This document shows positions 1 to 14,247 of a stretch of 58,381 bases of DNA, in pieces (within the stretch, counting starts at the first letter, position 1; each line of letters starts with the position of its first letter). The DNA is from Cerioporus squamosus (Eukaryota; Basidiomycota; Agaricomycetes; Polyporales; Polyporaceae). Below the pieces are notes generated by a model that worked only from the letters and a program-made list of their open reading frames with translations, searched no databases and had not been told where the DNA came from. The stretch lies in contig JABYQS010000201.1 in the NCBI GenBank assembly GCA_022592435.1, positions 1 to 58,381 of the forward strand. The letters are read 5' to 3'. A program made the translations under genes and the position numbers.

Positions 1-467
1 CCGGAGTTGGGTGACTTGGAGCACGGGATGTAACACCAACGACAAATTGGGGATCACTACACCTGGGTCCTCCCGCTCACCATTGAGGCAGATTTGAAGT
101 TGAAGATTGTGCGTTCCCATCCTCGGTCGGGCCGCTCCTCCGTCACGACGGTCGCGGAGGATATTGAGAGATACAACTGGGAGGTGTCGCCTTACCGATT
201 TCTGCGTCAATCGAGGTTGAGTGGGTAAAGTCAATTATTGCATTCTGAGTCCTACCACTCTAGGTGACCTCTTTCGGAGTTGGAGCCAGTTTGACACACC
301 ATGCCGCTGAAGTTCCATTGGGAGTTATGAGCTGTACTAAGCAACTTACTTGAGGGGAGGTGAATGGACAAGCGTCACAATTACCTCGGACTACGAGCCC
401 ACGGCGGCTTGTACTATGATCTGAGTGTCTAACGTCGAGTACTAACTAACATGCATTGGAGATATGC
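1..467. other. No gene resolved upstream of first CDS
   Basis: I see no convincing coding exon here. A perfect TACTAAC branch-point-like string at about 440-446 followed by an AG near 460 suggests that an intron may end just before the first recognised exon. The gene to the right may therefore have a further 5-prime exon in this stretch or beyond the window edge. No tRNA or repeat was recognised. Confidence 0.4.
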
Positions 468-1669
468 ATGCTGGGTGACCCGGCTTCCGGACACGATGTG
501 TGGACCAGTCTATGCAGATCCTCACATATACATGGCATGGTCATCTCGGGCTCCTTCGCGATTCAATTCTCCGACAGGACCCACTACCATGGCTCGGACC
601 TGGACCTCTACTTACATCGGGACAACACTATCCTCGAGGTCGGCGCTTGGTTGACGGCCGAGGGCTACAAGTACACTCCTTTCAGGTGGCAAGAGGCAAC
701 CCTAGCTGGCGAGTTGCAGCGCATCACTGAGCATCCTGGTTACTGTTCGGAAGACATAGAGGAGCCAGAGCAGCTGTACTCCAACCTACACGTTCGCTCT
801 GTCTGCGGCTTCGTACGTCGCTCGGTCTCGGGCGACGTTGAGCGTACGACCCAGGTCATGATCGCGCGCCGTTGTCCCATGGCGACCATCCTAGACTTTC
901 ACTCGGGTGCGTACTTTTTGTACTCCTCTTCGCGCATCCTGTCACATGAGTGGAGACTCACCGTTTTCCACTCGCCCAGCGTGCGTCATGAACGTCATCA
1001 CTTACAACGCCGCCTATGCTCTCTTCCCCCGCGCGACCTTCGAGGAGCACACAGCACTCATCCTGAACAGCAAGACGCCTCATGCACGCGATGCACTCGA
1101 GAAGTATGCCGCCAGGGGCTTTCGCCTCATTGAGCAGGAAACGGCTCACCAGCATCCCTACCACGTTGCTGCGTTCCTCATGAACCAGCCGCGATGGGTG
1201 CCCGACGAGCATTCGTGGATCATTCCTCTTGATACTCAAGGCGTCATCCCTCCCCCGCCTCCTTCCCCGGTTAGCGAGGCGCTCGGGTGGGATCCAATTG
1301 CAGAGTGCGGATGGAGCTTGTCGGTGGGCACACATTCCCCCCATGTCGTCACGCGGTGCGTGGATATCAGGTTGCCGTTGCTGCGATGGCGCTACACTTG
1401 GCCTGCTGCAGACATGGAATCTCGGATGTTGGAGGAGTTCAAGGGTCTGGGAGGGAGGAGGTTGCATCCCATAGGTATGGCCGCATGGCGCATGCGGGAC
1501 ACATCCCGGGACGACATGCAGTGGTGAGTGCAAATGCGCTAACACGTACGTTCTATCTGTCTAACGAGTGCGTGTAACACACAGGTACGATGCGCAGATG
1601 CGCAGATTCCGCCTGAAGTGCGCGGCAGAACAGGAGCAGGGTAGGCTCCCGCCCCCACATCAAGACTAA
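468..1669 (+). CDS. Nucleotidyltransferase-fold-like protein, basidiomycete family
   Basis: Proposed exons 468-906, 980-1523 and 1585-1669 (1068 nt, 355 aa). Both introns (73 and 61 bp) have GT/AG ends and keep phase across the joins: codon A at ...HS-A-CVMN and codon W at ...MQ-W-YDAQ. An N-terminal motif ISGSFAIQF followed by GSDLDLY has the GS...DxD pattern of the nucleotidyltransferase fold (residues about 28-50), where the acidic pair normally binds metal. The rest is not a known catalytic domain to me. A Pro-rich linker (PPPPPSP) precedes the C-terminal part. Proteins of this layout are common, often multicopy, in Agaricomycetes and have no assigned function. The start at the ATG at 468 is provisional because an upstream exon is possible. 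Enzyme activity is inference from the motif only. Confidence 0.62.
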
Positions 1670-1906
1670 CTAGCATACTAGCATACTAAGCTGCCAGTGC
1701 CCAACGTTCGTTCCCCAAGTCGACAAAACGCATGTTCTCACTTGCAATCTTGTGCGATGCATAACAAGCTTGCAGCCTCACTGGGGAAGCAATTCGTTTG
1801 TCCTCTAGCGAAAACGTGCAAAAATTGAACATGATGAAAATGCATCTTGTACATCTACCCTTGATGTTCCATCCCCGAAGGCCCGTTATCAATGTCATTC
1901 ACCAAC

Positions 1907-4900
1907 TTACAGCTCGACCTTGATGCGGTGGAAGAGCTCCGCGCTCTTGCGCATCTCCTCCGCAGTCGTCGGCGGTGCTTGCTTGCCATCAAGGCCGAAG
2001 GTCTGGACGCCCACGTACTCGAACGGCGGGACAGCGTCGGGGACGCAGTGCGCGGGCGCGACACCGTAGTCGTCGAACGTCCAGGGATCGCCCGGCTTCA
2101 CGGGTGCCGTGAGCATGATCGAGTTCGTCGAGTCCATCGACACGTCGTAGTCGAAGTAGTTGAGCGGCGTGAGGAAGAAGCTGGACGTGGCGAGGTTCGT
2201 GCGCGTGTTGGGCGCGTCCTCTGCCTGAGGAAGGTGGTGCATACCGACGTTGACCCAGGCGACAAGGTCGGTCTGCGTGATGTTCTCGCCGTCGAAGAAC
2301 TTGTGGAAGTCGATCACCGGGTCACCCGGCAGGTTCATGTTCCACTGGCTGCTCGAAGTTGGCTCGGTGTCCTTGCGCTTTGAGACCGCGAGGTTGTAGC
2401 GGGCCCAGTTGGCGTTGTTCAGGAGACGCTTCGAGCCCACCACAGTCTGGGAGAGTACGGCGGTTAGCAACACCGTACAGAAAGATCCGAGCATGCCCCC
2501 ATACGTTGTGGATGGGCGAGTAGCCTGGATGGATGGCGTAGCCCCGAGGAATACCCCAGCGGTTGAGAGCCTCCTTGTTGACTAGCGAGTAGCCCCCCTG
2601 CAGATTCGAGGGGAACTTGAGAAGCGCGTCGTCCTCGTTGTCGATGAATTTCTTGGAAATCTTCTGCTGGATCACCTCACTGCCCCAGTCATCGTCGAAC
2701 CACGGCTGAGTAATAGTCTCTGTAGCGGTGCTCGTGAACAAAAGGGAGTTCTCCTCGCCAGCAATGTCGAGGTCAACCTGGCATAGTAATAGAACTTAGT
2801 TTTGCGGTCTTGCCATACCAAACAGCGCATGCGACGCACCTTGTAATTGATGACGTGGTCGTGGAGGGAGCCCATGGTCGTTTGGCGGATGGCAGTCCCA
2901 TACCCCTCCTGAGAAGGCTCCCAATAGCCACCTTGCAAGTAGCCGGAAGCGGAGAGCCGGACCTCAATGGTGCCGTCAATCATGAACATGTAGTCGAACA
3001 CTGAAGGAAGCTGTAGTTAGCAGGCCGCGCACCGCACGAAGACCCAATTCGGACTCACGGTAGTCGTAGTTGCCGACAGTGGAGACGCTGCGCACGACGA
3101 GCTGGTAGCCCCGGGTTGCACCGAACTCACCGTCGGCGTAGCCAGTGTGGCGAGTGATCGGACGGTCGGTGTCCTGCTCGAAGATACAGATAGCGCGCTG
3201 ACGGGTAATCGAACCTTCGAAGTTCGTTGTCGTCGCGGGGAGGTAGATCGCCTCGTGCGGGCAGTCGTAGCCAGGAATCATGTCGCGAACAGCGGCACCC
3301 TAGGGACGGAAGTGATCCATTGACACCTGCACGAGGAAAGACGTGTAAGGAGTACGTACCATACCGAAGAAACGGTCCAGCCATGCAGTGGTGGTCTGCA
3401 TGGGGTCGTTACCGGCTGGGACATGGCAGGTAAGTCTACATTCAGCCAGACGACTTAATACCATAACTTACCATACTGCGCGATAGCCTCCTGGGGAGCA
3501 AGCTAGACACGTCCTGCATCAGTATCACTGTCAGCGACATGCCCCTCAAAAGGTCGCACCTCATAGATGATTCGATCGCCCTTGAAGCGCAAGTCCCACA
3601 GGCTGAGACCCATATCGCGGTCGAACCCCAGGTACATGCCCCATCCCATCCAGCTCACATACTGGAGTGCACGGTCCACGCGGAAGCGCAGACCGGCGAA
3701 CGACACCGAGCGCGGGCCGGGAAGGTGGTCGAGGTCTCGAGGCGCAAACGGCTGCGGACGCTTGCGCGTGCTCCATTCGCTCGCCGCAGGATCCTGGTCG
3801 GGCCGATCTGGGAGACGCTTCAAGGTGCCGTTGTGGAAGCGGTCATGAACTCATCGACGGTGTTGAACACCTGGTGGTTGTACACGATCTGTGCGCGAGT
3901 CCCAGTCAGTCATCATGGTGGATTGCAAAGATGACGAGCTCAGGCTTACCTTGAGGAGCTTCCACTGCTCGGGGTCCGTGCCCGTAAAGTCGATGTACTG
4001 GAAGAAGTTGACGGGATGAAGCCAGGGGCCGGGGATGTTGCGACGCCACGAGACCCAGCTCCGACGGAAGGAGCCGTCAAAGCTGAATGGCGCAGACATG
4101 CCAGCGACCATCGTGTCGTTAGGCAGGCCAGTGACCGAACCACCGAACAGTTCCTGCAAAAGCAAATTCAGCACATAACCTTGAAGCGTGATGCACGAAG
4201 ATGTAGTAACCTCAGTAGCCTCGGCGAGAGCAGGCATGACCTTCAAGAGGAGGGGAGTAAGTTCCGCCATGTGCGTGAAACCGCGCGAGTTGTACGGGAT
4301 AGGGTCGCGATGGTAGATCTCCGTCAGCTTGCGCATCGACGTCTTGCTGCTGACAGGAATGGGTCCAATGAGGTAGTCCTGAATGAACGGGTCCGCGGCG
4401 GCGCCGTGGTGGATGACGACGTGCGCATAACGCTCCGGCGGGGCTGTCGTGTCGGGGTTGTCGAGGTACCTCACCGCATCCTTCTTGGCGGGCCGATACG
4501 CTTCGATGCGGTAGATGAAGTTGTCGTTCAGCTGAGCGTCGGTGCCCGCCGTGAGGTTCAAGTTGTGCTCGGGCGAAGAGACCCATTCCCGGATCGCAAC
4601 AGTTTCCGGCACGGTGAGCGACGCGAACGGGTTCGTCTTTGCAGGCGGGGTGGCGGGAGGCGGGAGGTTGGCTGGGCAGCGGGCGAGGTGCTCGCCCGAG
4701 TCGCCGAGGATGCTGCCAGAGGAGGCTGGATACTGCTCCGCCGCATACCGGGGGTTGTCCCGAGACGGAAGCGCGTACAACGCCGTAACCCCGACCACGC
4801 CAAGAAGAGCGACGATGGAGAAGACAAGACCCCGGGAACGAGAGGAACGCGGAGCTCGGGAAGTCGTGTTGGACTGCTCGAGGAGACCCTCCAGCTCCTG

Positions 4901-4936
4901 TTCGGTTTTGAGCGGCTCGTATCCAAAGGGAGCCAT
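1907..4936 (-). CDS. Copper amine oxidase with N-terminal membrane anchor, one frame break
   Basis: Copper/topaquinone amine oxidase: oxidative deamination of primary amines to aldehyde, NH3 and H2O2. Exons, in transcript order: 4936-4211, 4153-3950, 3888-3560, 3502-3472, 3415-3360, 3299-3059, 3000-2840, 2777-2505, 2446-1907, all introns 56-62 bp with GT/AG ends. Visible features: a single hydrophobic segment at residues 36-56 preceded by an Arg-rich cytosolic tail (type II anchor), catalytic-base motif WLDRFFGMG, cofactor motif GNYDY (first Tyr becomes topaquinone, about residue 527), copper ligands HDH in SLHDHVINY, and the late HHLPQAED motif. Exon 3888-3560 needs one more base: the frame changes near 3838-3845, between DEFMT and FHNGT. 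The other eight exons keep phase, so this is an assembly error or a recent lesion. About 853 aa if uninterrupted. A TATA box lies about 80 bp upstream. Confidence 0.9.
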
Positions 4937-5014
4937 GTCGACGACTGTGGGCGATTCTACTGGATCGCAGAGCGGGCTCGCAGCGTCCGAATGTCCGCTT
5001 CACTCTCATCGAGG

Positions 5015-5022
5015 CTTATAAA
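5015..5022 (-). promoter_or_regulatory. TATA box of amine oxidase gene
   Basis: Read on the minus strand this is TTTATAAG, about 80 bp before the ATG at 4936, the spacing seen for other TATA boxes in the window. Confidence 0.5.
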
Positions 5023-5530
5023 CCTTCGGGGGAGATAACTACCCACGCAGCGTGGCGTCGCAGCCTAGATGTCAGCGCTTAGATATCACTGAATGCAGTC
5101 ATGGGTCCCATCTGGCGCAAGGCGCAGCCCTCCCTCTGCATGACTCCCTGCGCACATCGACACCTGTTCCCAGTCAACTCAACATACTTACCTCTCCCAT
5201 CATCCTGCGCACTACCGTGCCCGCAGCTCGCCACCACAGCAGGATGAGGTCTGTCAACTTGCGCTGCTAGGCTTGCCACGGCGGAGAACAAGCCAGGTCC
5301 ACGGAAGAGGTGCGATAAGGCGGGCTGCCGGCGCGGCGACCTAATCTAAGTAATGAGAGGACCTCGCTCATCTGGAGGCACAGGCTTGAGTAAGAGAATC
5401 ACGGATGAATTGTTACACTTAGCAATACACTGCTTTACGCCGTTCCTGACTCCTCTCTATGTTGTTTTCGATCATCGATGTCGGCCGCCAGACCTTCCTC
5501 TATCTACCACCGGGCATGGCCACCCGTCAG

Positions 5531-8030
<2,500 letters not shown>

Positions 8031-8106
8031 GCTGGTCTTTTCAGGTATTCAAGAAGGGGAGAAGGAGGTGGTGGATGTTGCGCAAGCCGGGCACCGCGGG
8101 CTGGCT

Positions 8107-8112
8107 CTTATA
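8107..8112 (-). promoter_or_regulatory. Candidate TATA box of glucose-6-phosphate isomerase gene
   Basis: Minus-strand TATAAG lies about 78 bp upstream of the ATG at 8030. Only the motif and spacing support it. Confidence 0.45.
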
Positions 8113-8901
8113 CGGACGTCGTGAACGGCGTCATCGATCGCGATCGCACGTGTGCGAACCGTATCCCCGGGTCCCTCACGGTCGCCGTCTCCGAACGGCC
8201 ACCGATTGTCTAGCTTCTCATATCTAAACCCCTTCTAGGACCGCTCTTCTCAAGCTTGCTCAGCCATAGGAATTGTCTTAAGGACAAGTAGGACAATTTG
8301 GCTGCAATTGGGTCGACGTTCCGGACAGAGTGGGAGCTGTTCACTGTGGGTATGCCAACTTGCTCGGCCCGTGGACCTATGATCATCCCTGTGGTAGCTA
8401 TGAGCACAGGAAGGTTCTCGTCGTGCGGTTGCACGGTGCCTCTGATCACGGAAGCAAGGTCGTGACTTACCTGACGAAGCAGGAGTTTGAAGAACGTGAC
8501 GGAGCATGAGCTTGGTGAGCTTGACTTCGACGACTTACAGCGCGTACCACGGACCGCCTGCGTGTGGACCGTGTCAGGTTCGTGCCAGGATAGTCAATTC
8601 CGTCGCTGCGGCTGCCGTGCAACCAAACTCAAAGCGAAGCCGCCAGCGTAGGGGGGAGGAGCTGGGAGAAGGCGAACACCCGCAGGCGTCTACCTGAACT
8701 GCAAGCGCGACGCCGAACTGGGCGGCCAGGTGCGTCTTGCAATTGGTTGTCATAAGCGAGACCATTGGCAGTAGGACTTCGAGAAGGTGCGCCCGGTGGG
8801 TTCTTGCAACACAGCACAGAGGTGGTTATCACCATATCATACACTCGACACATCGTACTTCTCGCTAGAGACATCCATGTTCATCTGCCAGTACTTAATG
8901 C
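8113..8901. other. Intergenic, no gene seen
   Basis: Between the promoter of the isomerase and the stop codon of the first reductase. The short open frames here overlap one another on both strands and match no family I know. Confidence 0.5.
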
Positions 8902-10110
8902 TCAGAACCAGCCTCGTGCCCGGAAGTCCTCCAACGTATCTCTCGTCATCTCCTCAATGGTGCGGTACTTGAGAGGCAACAGCTTCCGCTGCTTATCCGT
9001 CACGTAGTTCGTGTAGTGCACGGCTTTTGCAGGATCGTACTCGGTGTTGCCAGCAGGAAGCTGTGGATGCAGCCGATGTGCGACGTTCACTGACAGCAAG
9101 TGTCAGGTTCATGTTGACTCTCAGGTACGGGATCGGGACGTACCGAAGTCCTGCAGCTTGAACGGACCCGCGCTGATTAGGATGCGCTCTCCCGAGGCTT
9201 CGGGGGTAGTGAGCGCGAGGGCGTGGGCTTCGCCCATGTCTCGAACGTCAAGCCACGCCACCCTGAGCAGCAGAGACGACCTATATGTCAGCATTAGGTC
9301 CCAGACATGGCAGAAGGGTTCCACGCACCCGACATTCGCTAGTGATTCGTTGTCAACCGCCCCTCCGACGACCGCACCATACCACCACCGCATCGACTGG
9401 TTCAGCTTCTCCGGCTTGTCCGCCTCGTGCAAGACCGGGCCAAAGACATACGGCGGGTTCAGCGAGACCAGGTCCCACCCGACCTCGCCCTTGTGCTTGT
9501 TCCAAAAGTCCCACGCCGTACGCTCGGCGAGAGTCTTGCTCAAGCAGTACTTCCCCAGCGGGGACGCCTCGGCGCCCTTCTCCTCGATCTCCGCGATCGC
9601 GCCCTCGTTCCAGTCTGCTTCCGAGACGGAGACCATCTCGGCCGAGGGCGTGTTCATAGCCCCAGCCGAGGAGGTGATCACGAAGCGGCGCAGGGTGGGA
9701 GCGTGTTTCAGCGCCGATGTCAAGACGGAAGTCGTGCCCTTCACCGCTGGGTCGATGAGCTCCGTGGGGTCGCTCACCGCGAGGTCAAACGGCGACGCCC
9801 CATGAACGATCGCGTCCACGCCCTGCACGGCTGTGTCGAACGCGCCTTCCTGTACATGAATGCGGTCAGTCTTGCCTGTTTCGGCGCGATGTGGCAGGCT
9901 TCCTCGCACCTTGAGCATGTCTTCGACGACGGCGATCTCAAACTTGTCTCCATACGATGCGAATAACTTCCGGAGGTGCGTCGCTTTGCTGTCGTCCCGT
10001 ACAGTGCCCCGCACAGAGAACCCTCGGTCGAGCAACATCTTGCACAGCCAGGCGCCGATGAAGCCGTTCGCACCAGTGACAAGGACCTTCCCAGTTTCGA
10101 GTGCAGGCAT
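8902..10110 (-). CDS. NAD(P)-dependent aldehyde/ketone reductase (dihydroflavonol reductase-like), copy 1
   Basis: Extended short-chain dehydrogenase of the dihydroflavonol-4-reductase/cinnamoyl-CoA reductase/yeast Gre2 group, which reduces aldehydes or ketones with NAD(P)H; substrate not predictable. Exons in transcript order 10110-9910, 9849-9329, 9262-9144, 9089-8902 (1029 nt, 342 aa). Nucleotide-binding motif TGANGFIG lies at residues 13-20 and the catalytic YxxxK is KYCLSKTLAE. NPPYVFGPVLHE and the C-terminal AGNTEYDPAKA segment are family features. There is no signal peptide, so it is probably cytosolic. It is the most divergent of three tandem copies that share all three intron positions; the first three coding exons are 201, 521 and 119 nt in every copy. 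A minus-strand TATAAG near 10200 may be its TATA box. Confidence 0.9.
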
Positions 10111-10210
10111 GCTTGGGTAGACGGGATGGGAGTAGGGGAGATTGATGCGTCTTGCAGCTGTGGGGTGGGCTGATGACAGGGCTGCACCCCTCGGCCTCAC
10201 TTATATGTAG

Positions 10211-11577
10211 CACCCCGAGTAACGGCGATCGTGATCCCCACTAGTGTGGGCAGAAGAGGCGAATCAGGGCGAATCGTACCCCGGATGGCCCAGCTGGCAA
10301 GTTTCATTGCCATTCCAGTCCTAGAACGAAGAGGCTTCCATCAACGGCTATCCCCCAAGCACCGTATGGAGTACGTACGTACGCAGCAAGCGAGATTCCC
10401 CTGGCAGCAGACTCCAGAGGGGCGACCGGCGACGCCTCAGCCGCCTGTGATATCCTGGGACGTTCGCTTGCGCAAGCTTGCTTCCTCCGAATCAGACCTG
10501 AGACCAGGTATACTTCAGATCCATGTAAGCGCCTCCACTCACACGTACGGTCCATATCGGTGGACCGTGGACGCAGGAAGCTAGCTGCTATGACTTCGTC
10601 AGGAACGGGGAACCAAATACTGCAGTTAGCCATGACGCACCAGAAGTGACCTCTAACTAAATTAGCCTCCGAAGCAACCGTAGAGTTTGCAGCCCCCTAC
10701 GAATTCCAAATTCCCATCAGGTGAGACAGTCGCATCATGCCTGAAGGCCGAGTCTCATCCTCGCATTTACACTGCCAAAGTTGCTACGTCGCCTGGACTC
10801 GGATATCCTGAGGGATTGGCGAGTGATCATAACGCACACATCGTGAGATGCAGCAGTCGTAAGCGATCGAGTTTGAGAGCGACAGATCAGCTCATCTAGA
10901 GACAATGCTTAATTTCGATATCGACGGTGACACGGTGTGCTGGCAAAACGCCTACCGCATTGAAGCGCGAAACGTGACCTCACGTACAGGTGCGCTTCGG
11001 CTTGTATGTGAGTGATGTTGCGCCACGTACCTATAGTTACCCCAGGAAGCCGCAGGTGTCCTGTAGCCAAGCCCCAGGCAGCAGGATTCCGCCGGTGTGG
11101 GCATCGTCGTCGTTGACAAGACGTTATGCTTACGGCAAGAGAAAAGCACTAGCAAGAGACCAGAAGGACGGTTTAGTTCCCGCTGCGCGCTGATAGATGG
11201 TGGTTTAATGAGAAGCAGCCCTTGAGCAGCCCGGCGGGTTGACGCTCTTTGGCGCCAGATGTCCGGCTCGGGCCGCTCGGTCCGTGCTTCCGTTCGATTG
11301 GACACACTCATGGTACGCCGCGACTCGGACTGGCTGACGGTGAGGCGACAAAATACACAATCCGAGACGATTCAACAAGCGTCGCGCTCTACTCACCTCC
11401 CGAATATATGCGGTGCTTGCGGGGATTTGACTCGACAGAGGAGGCAGTGAATATAAGTAGTAAGTATGCTCGGCGATTAGAGCGATCGTATGACTATGGT
11501 ACAAGTACTGAAACAAAGTCTAGGCTGTATAAATGCAAAGGTTCAGTCCAGTCATCCTCAAGCTTCACCCATCCCAC
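10211..11577. other. Intergenic, no gene; contains 3-prime flank shared with next copy
   Basis: No coding gene recognised in about 1.35 kb. The last 120 bp (from about 11460) resembles the 3-prime flank of the third reductase near 14130-14200, including a shared ACAAAGTCTAG / GCAAAGTCTAG string, which marks one edge of the tandem duplication. Confidence 0.5.
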
Positions 11578-12804
11578 TCATGCTGAGATCCATCCGCGCT
11601 TAACGAAGTCCTCGATCGTGTCCTTCGTCGTCTCCTCCATAGTACGGAACTTGATACCAAAGAGCTTGCGCTCCTTGCTCGTGTCGTAATTGAGCAGGTG
11701 GACAGCCTTGGCAGGGTCGTACGACGTATTGCCGGCGGGGAGCTTGGAGTAGAGGCGGTGCGCGACGTTCACTGACAGTCTCGGTTAACATAGCTGTTCA
11801 TAGGGACATAGCGTTTGCAGGCAGCTCACCGAAGTCCTGGAACTTGAAGGCTGGCAGGCTGACGATGACACGCTCGCCACCAGCCTCAGGCGTCGTGGTC
11901 GCAAGAACGTGCGCAATCCCAAGGTCACGGACGTCGACCCACGTAGCCCTGCAGCCGCGCAACCTGTCAGCAAAACGCCTCCAACTTCGATCGACCAAGA
12001 GCAGCACTCACCCGAGCGTCGCAAGCTGCTCGTCGCTGAACTTGCCCGCGACGACTGCGTTCCACCAGACGTGCATGGACTCGTTCAGGTTCTCCGGCCT
12101 GTCCACCTCGTGCAACACGGGCCCAAACACATACGGCGGGTTCAGGACCACCACGTCCCACTGCACCTCGCCCTTGTGCTTGGCGTGGAAGTCCCATGCG
12201 GCTCGCTCGGCGAGTGTCTTGCTCGCGCAGTACTTGTCGTTGTTGTCCGCGGCCCGCCCCTTCTCGTTGACCTCCCGGATCGCGCGCTCGTTCCAGTCCT
12301 TCTCGGAGAACACCCGCGGCTCGGTGGGGTGCTCGAGGATGGACGCAACCGAGGCAGTGATGACGATGCGCTTCACGGACGAGCCGTGCTTCAGCGCGGA
12401 GTTGAGGACGCCAAGCGTGCCCTGGACGGCGGGGACGATGACCTCGCTCGGGTCGTCTGCACGGTGGTGGAATGGGGATGCTGTGTGTGCGATCGCGTCG
12501 ACGCCCTTGACGGCCTCGTCGAATGCACCCTCCTGCGCAGGGCATAGTCAGTACGTGCCGACGGTGCAACGGATGCAACGAGAAGATAGGGGAGCGTGCG
12601 TACCCTTGTGATGTCATCGACGATAACGACTTCGAACTTGTCGCCGTATGGCTGGAAGAGCTGGCGGAGGTACTTCGCCTTACTCTCTGAGCGCACCGTA
12701 CCGCGGACGGCGAAGCCCTTGTCGAGGTAGGACTTGACGACCCAGACGGCAACGTAGCCGTTCGCACCGGTGACGAGGACCTTTCCTGAGGTTACAGCGG
12801 GCAT
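11578..12804 (-). CDS. NAD(P)-dependent aldehyde/ketone reductase, copy 2
   Basis: Same family and fold as the gene at 8902-10110. Exons in transcript order 12804-12604, 12532-12012, 11948-11830, 11771-11578 (1035 nt, 344 aa). Nucleotide-binding motif TGANGYVA lies at residues 13-20, where the usual last Gly is Ala. Catalytic YxxxK is KYCASKTLAE. By eye copies 2 and 3 are nearly 90 percent identical over exon 2, far closer to each other than to copy 1. C-terminus WISA is unique to this pair. Likely cytosolic; substrate unknown, with many fungal relatives annotated as D-lactaldehyde dehydrogenase or Gre2-like. A TATATAA box (minus) at 12901-12907 and a 27-bp upstream block shared with copy 3 suggest co-regulation. 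Confidence 0.9.
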
Positions 12805-13080
12805 ATTGTGCAGCAGTAGATGTGGGTGTTGGGTTGTGAGAGAGAAGACGTCAACAAATGAGATGTTTGATGGCTGCTGGGATGCGCGCAGTCAACGCCC
12901 TTATATACCTGCGGGCTGCTCTGGACATATTGTCTTTCAGCGAAAGGTTCTCGTATCTTCCGCGACGGTGCAACATGTTTCCTGGAAAGTGACACCAATT
13001 TTGGTAAGTACCGACGGCATACGAGTAAAGCAGAACATAACCCGACCGGACTTGACGCTCTTCCGAGCGGAGCCAATTTG
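12805..13080 (-). promoter_or_regulatory. Promoter of reductase copy 2, duplicated module
   Basis: Contains the minus-strand TATATAA at 12901-12907 and a 27-bp block at 12940-12966 identical to 15618-15644 upstream of copy 3. Between and beyond these the two promoters stay alignable (CTGGACATATTGTCTTT against CTGGACATTGTCTTT; CAACATGTTTCCTGG in both). Confidence 0.65.
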
Positions 13081-14247
13081 TGTGGCTTTTGAATTGCTTG
13101 CTACTCACGCTCGAGTTTCGAGATGGTACATACGTCACCGTGAGTCGTGATCTTCACAGTCAGTAGCTGGTCAGGGGCTGTCGCTGGCAAGTGCTCTTGA
13201 GGAGGAGGGAACGCTGCACGGCGCCCTCTCACTGGCGCTGAAGGCGTCTGCGCCGCCTGGTCTCCCAACGAAGGGTAAACGTATCGAGAGCCAGATTAAT
13301 GAGCTTTGCCGAGTAAATCCTGGGACGTCCCACGGGAATCTCACGGACTTGGGCCAAGTTCCGCGAGTTCATGTGCAGACGCGATGAGTAGCAAAGGTAT
13401 GGAGTCGTCGCATAAGTAAGTAGTTGAAAAAGTCTGGGGAACCTTTCGAGTGCGCTTGTGAGCCAGTAAGTTGCTCTGCCTGATAAACCTTCAGGTTTCG
13501 AGAGTCTTAGGATGTGCAAAAGGAGGTCGGGGACAGACGACTCAGCTAGCGTAGTGGTGGACAAGCGAGACAGAGAGTCGGCGGGTCACCCGTCGAGGTC
13601 GCGTCAGCACTTCCGTAACCCAAGCGCTCCGAATACTTAAGCGCGGAAGTGCTATGCTTTCGGACGTGCGCAGATGCGCGTAGCCCTAAGCCCATTCGAC
13701 ACGGTCTGTGGGTTGAGTGGGTATAGTACTCTTGAAAACCGTCCTAGATACATAGAGCAAATTGATTTCGTGGTTTCGCTACTAGGAGGACCTCCACGTC
13801 TTCTGCCAGTGCGACCGCGGCCTCCTTCCTGCAGTTCCGGTTGCAACGACCTTTGTTCCCGGGTGGGGGTACCACCCAGCTTGAAGGAGGCCTACCTGAT
13901 AAGTGTACACCACTCTGTCATGAACAGAGCTAACGCAATCAGTTGATCGAGATGTGTTCAAGCACAGTGCCCGTGCAACATTCATCTAGCGGTCGCGCTG
14001 AACGTACCGCAGTACGTGCATGAGTCGTGCCAGCACACTCGTCGCTCGCCATGACCAGAATCCTTGCACACGAACAGGAAGCTGAAGAGAAACGCTGAAT
14101 GGGACGCTCGCAGATACAGTACGTGTATGAATTAGTGCGGCGATTATATAGCTATGATACAAATACTGATGCAAAGTCTAGTCTAGGCGGTACAAATGCA
14201 ACAAGTCCGGTCCTGACATCTTGATTGAACTTCATTCATCGTCCAAC
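13081..14247. other. Intergenic, no gene seen
   Basis: About 1.1 kb separating copies 2 and 3. A 111-codon open frame on the minus strand (13229-13564) has no recognisable domain and no paralogue near copy 1 or 3; I do not call it. The right edge from about 14130 is the duplicated 3-prime flank. Confidence 0.45.

Noticed and set aside
4016..5038. 340-codon plus-strand frame opposite the amine oxidase
   Set aside because: Antisense shadow of exon 1 of a well supported gene.
13229..13564. 111-codon minus-strand open frame between reductase copies
   Set aside because: No domain, no counterpart near the other reductase copies, and length possible by chance in this base composition.
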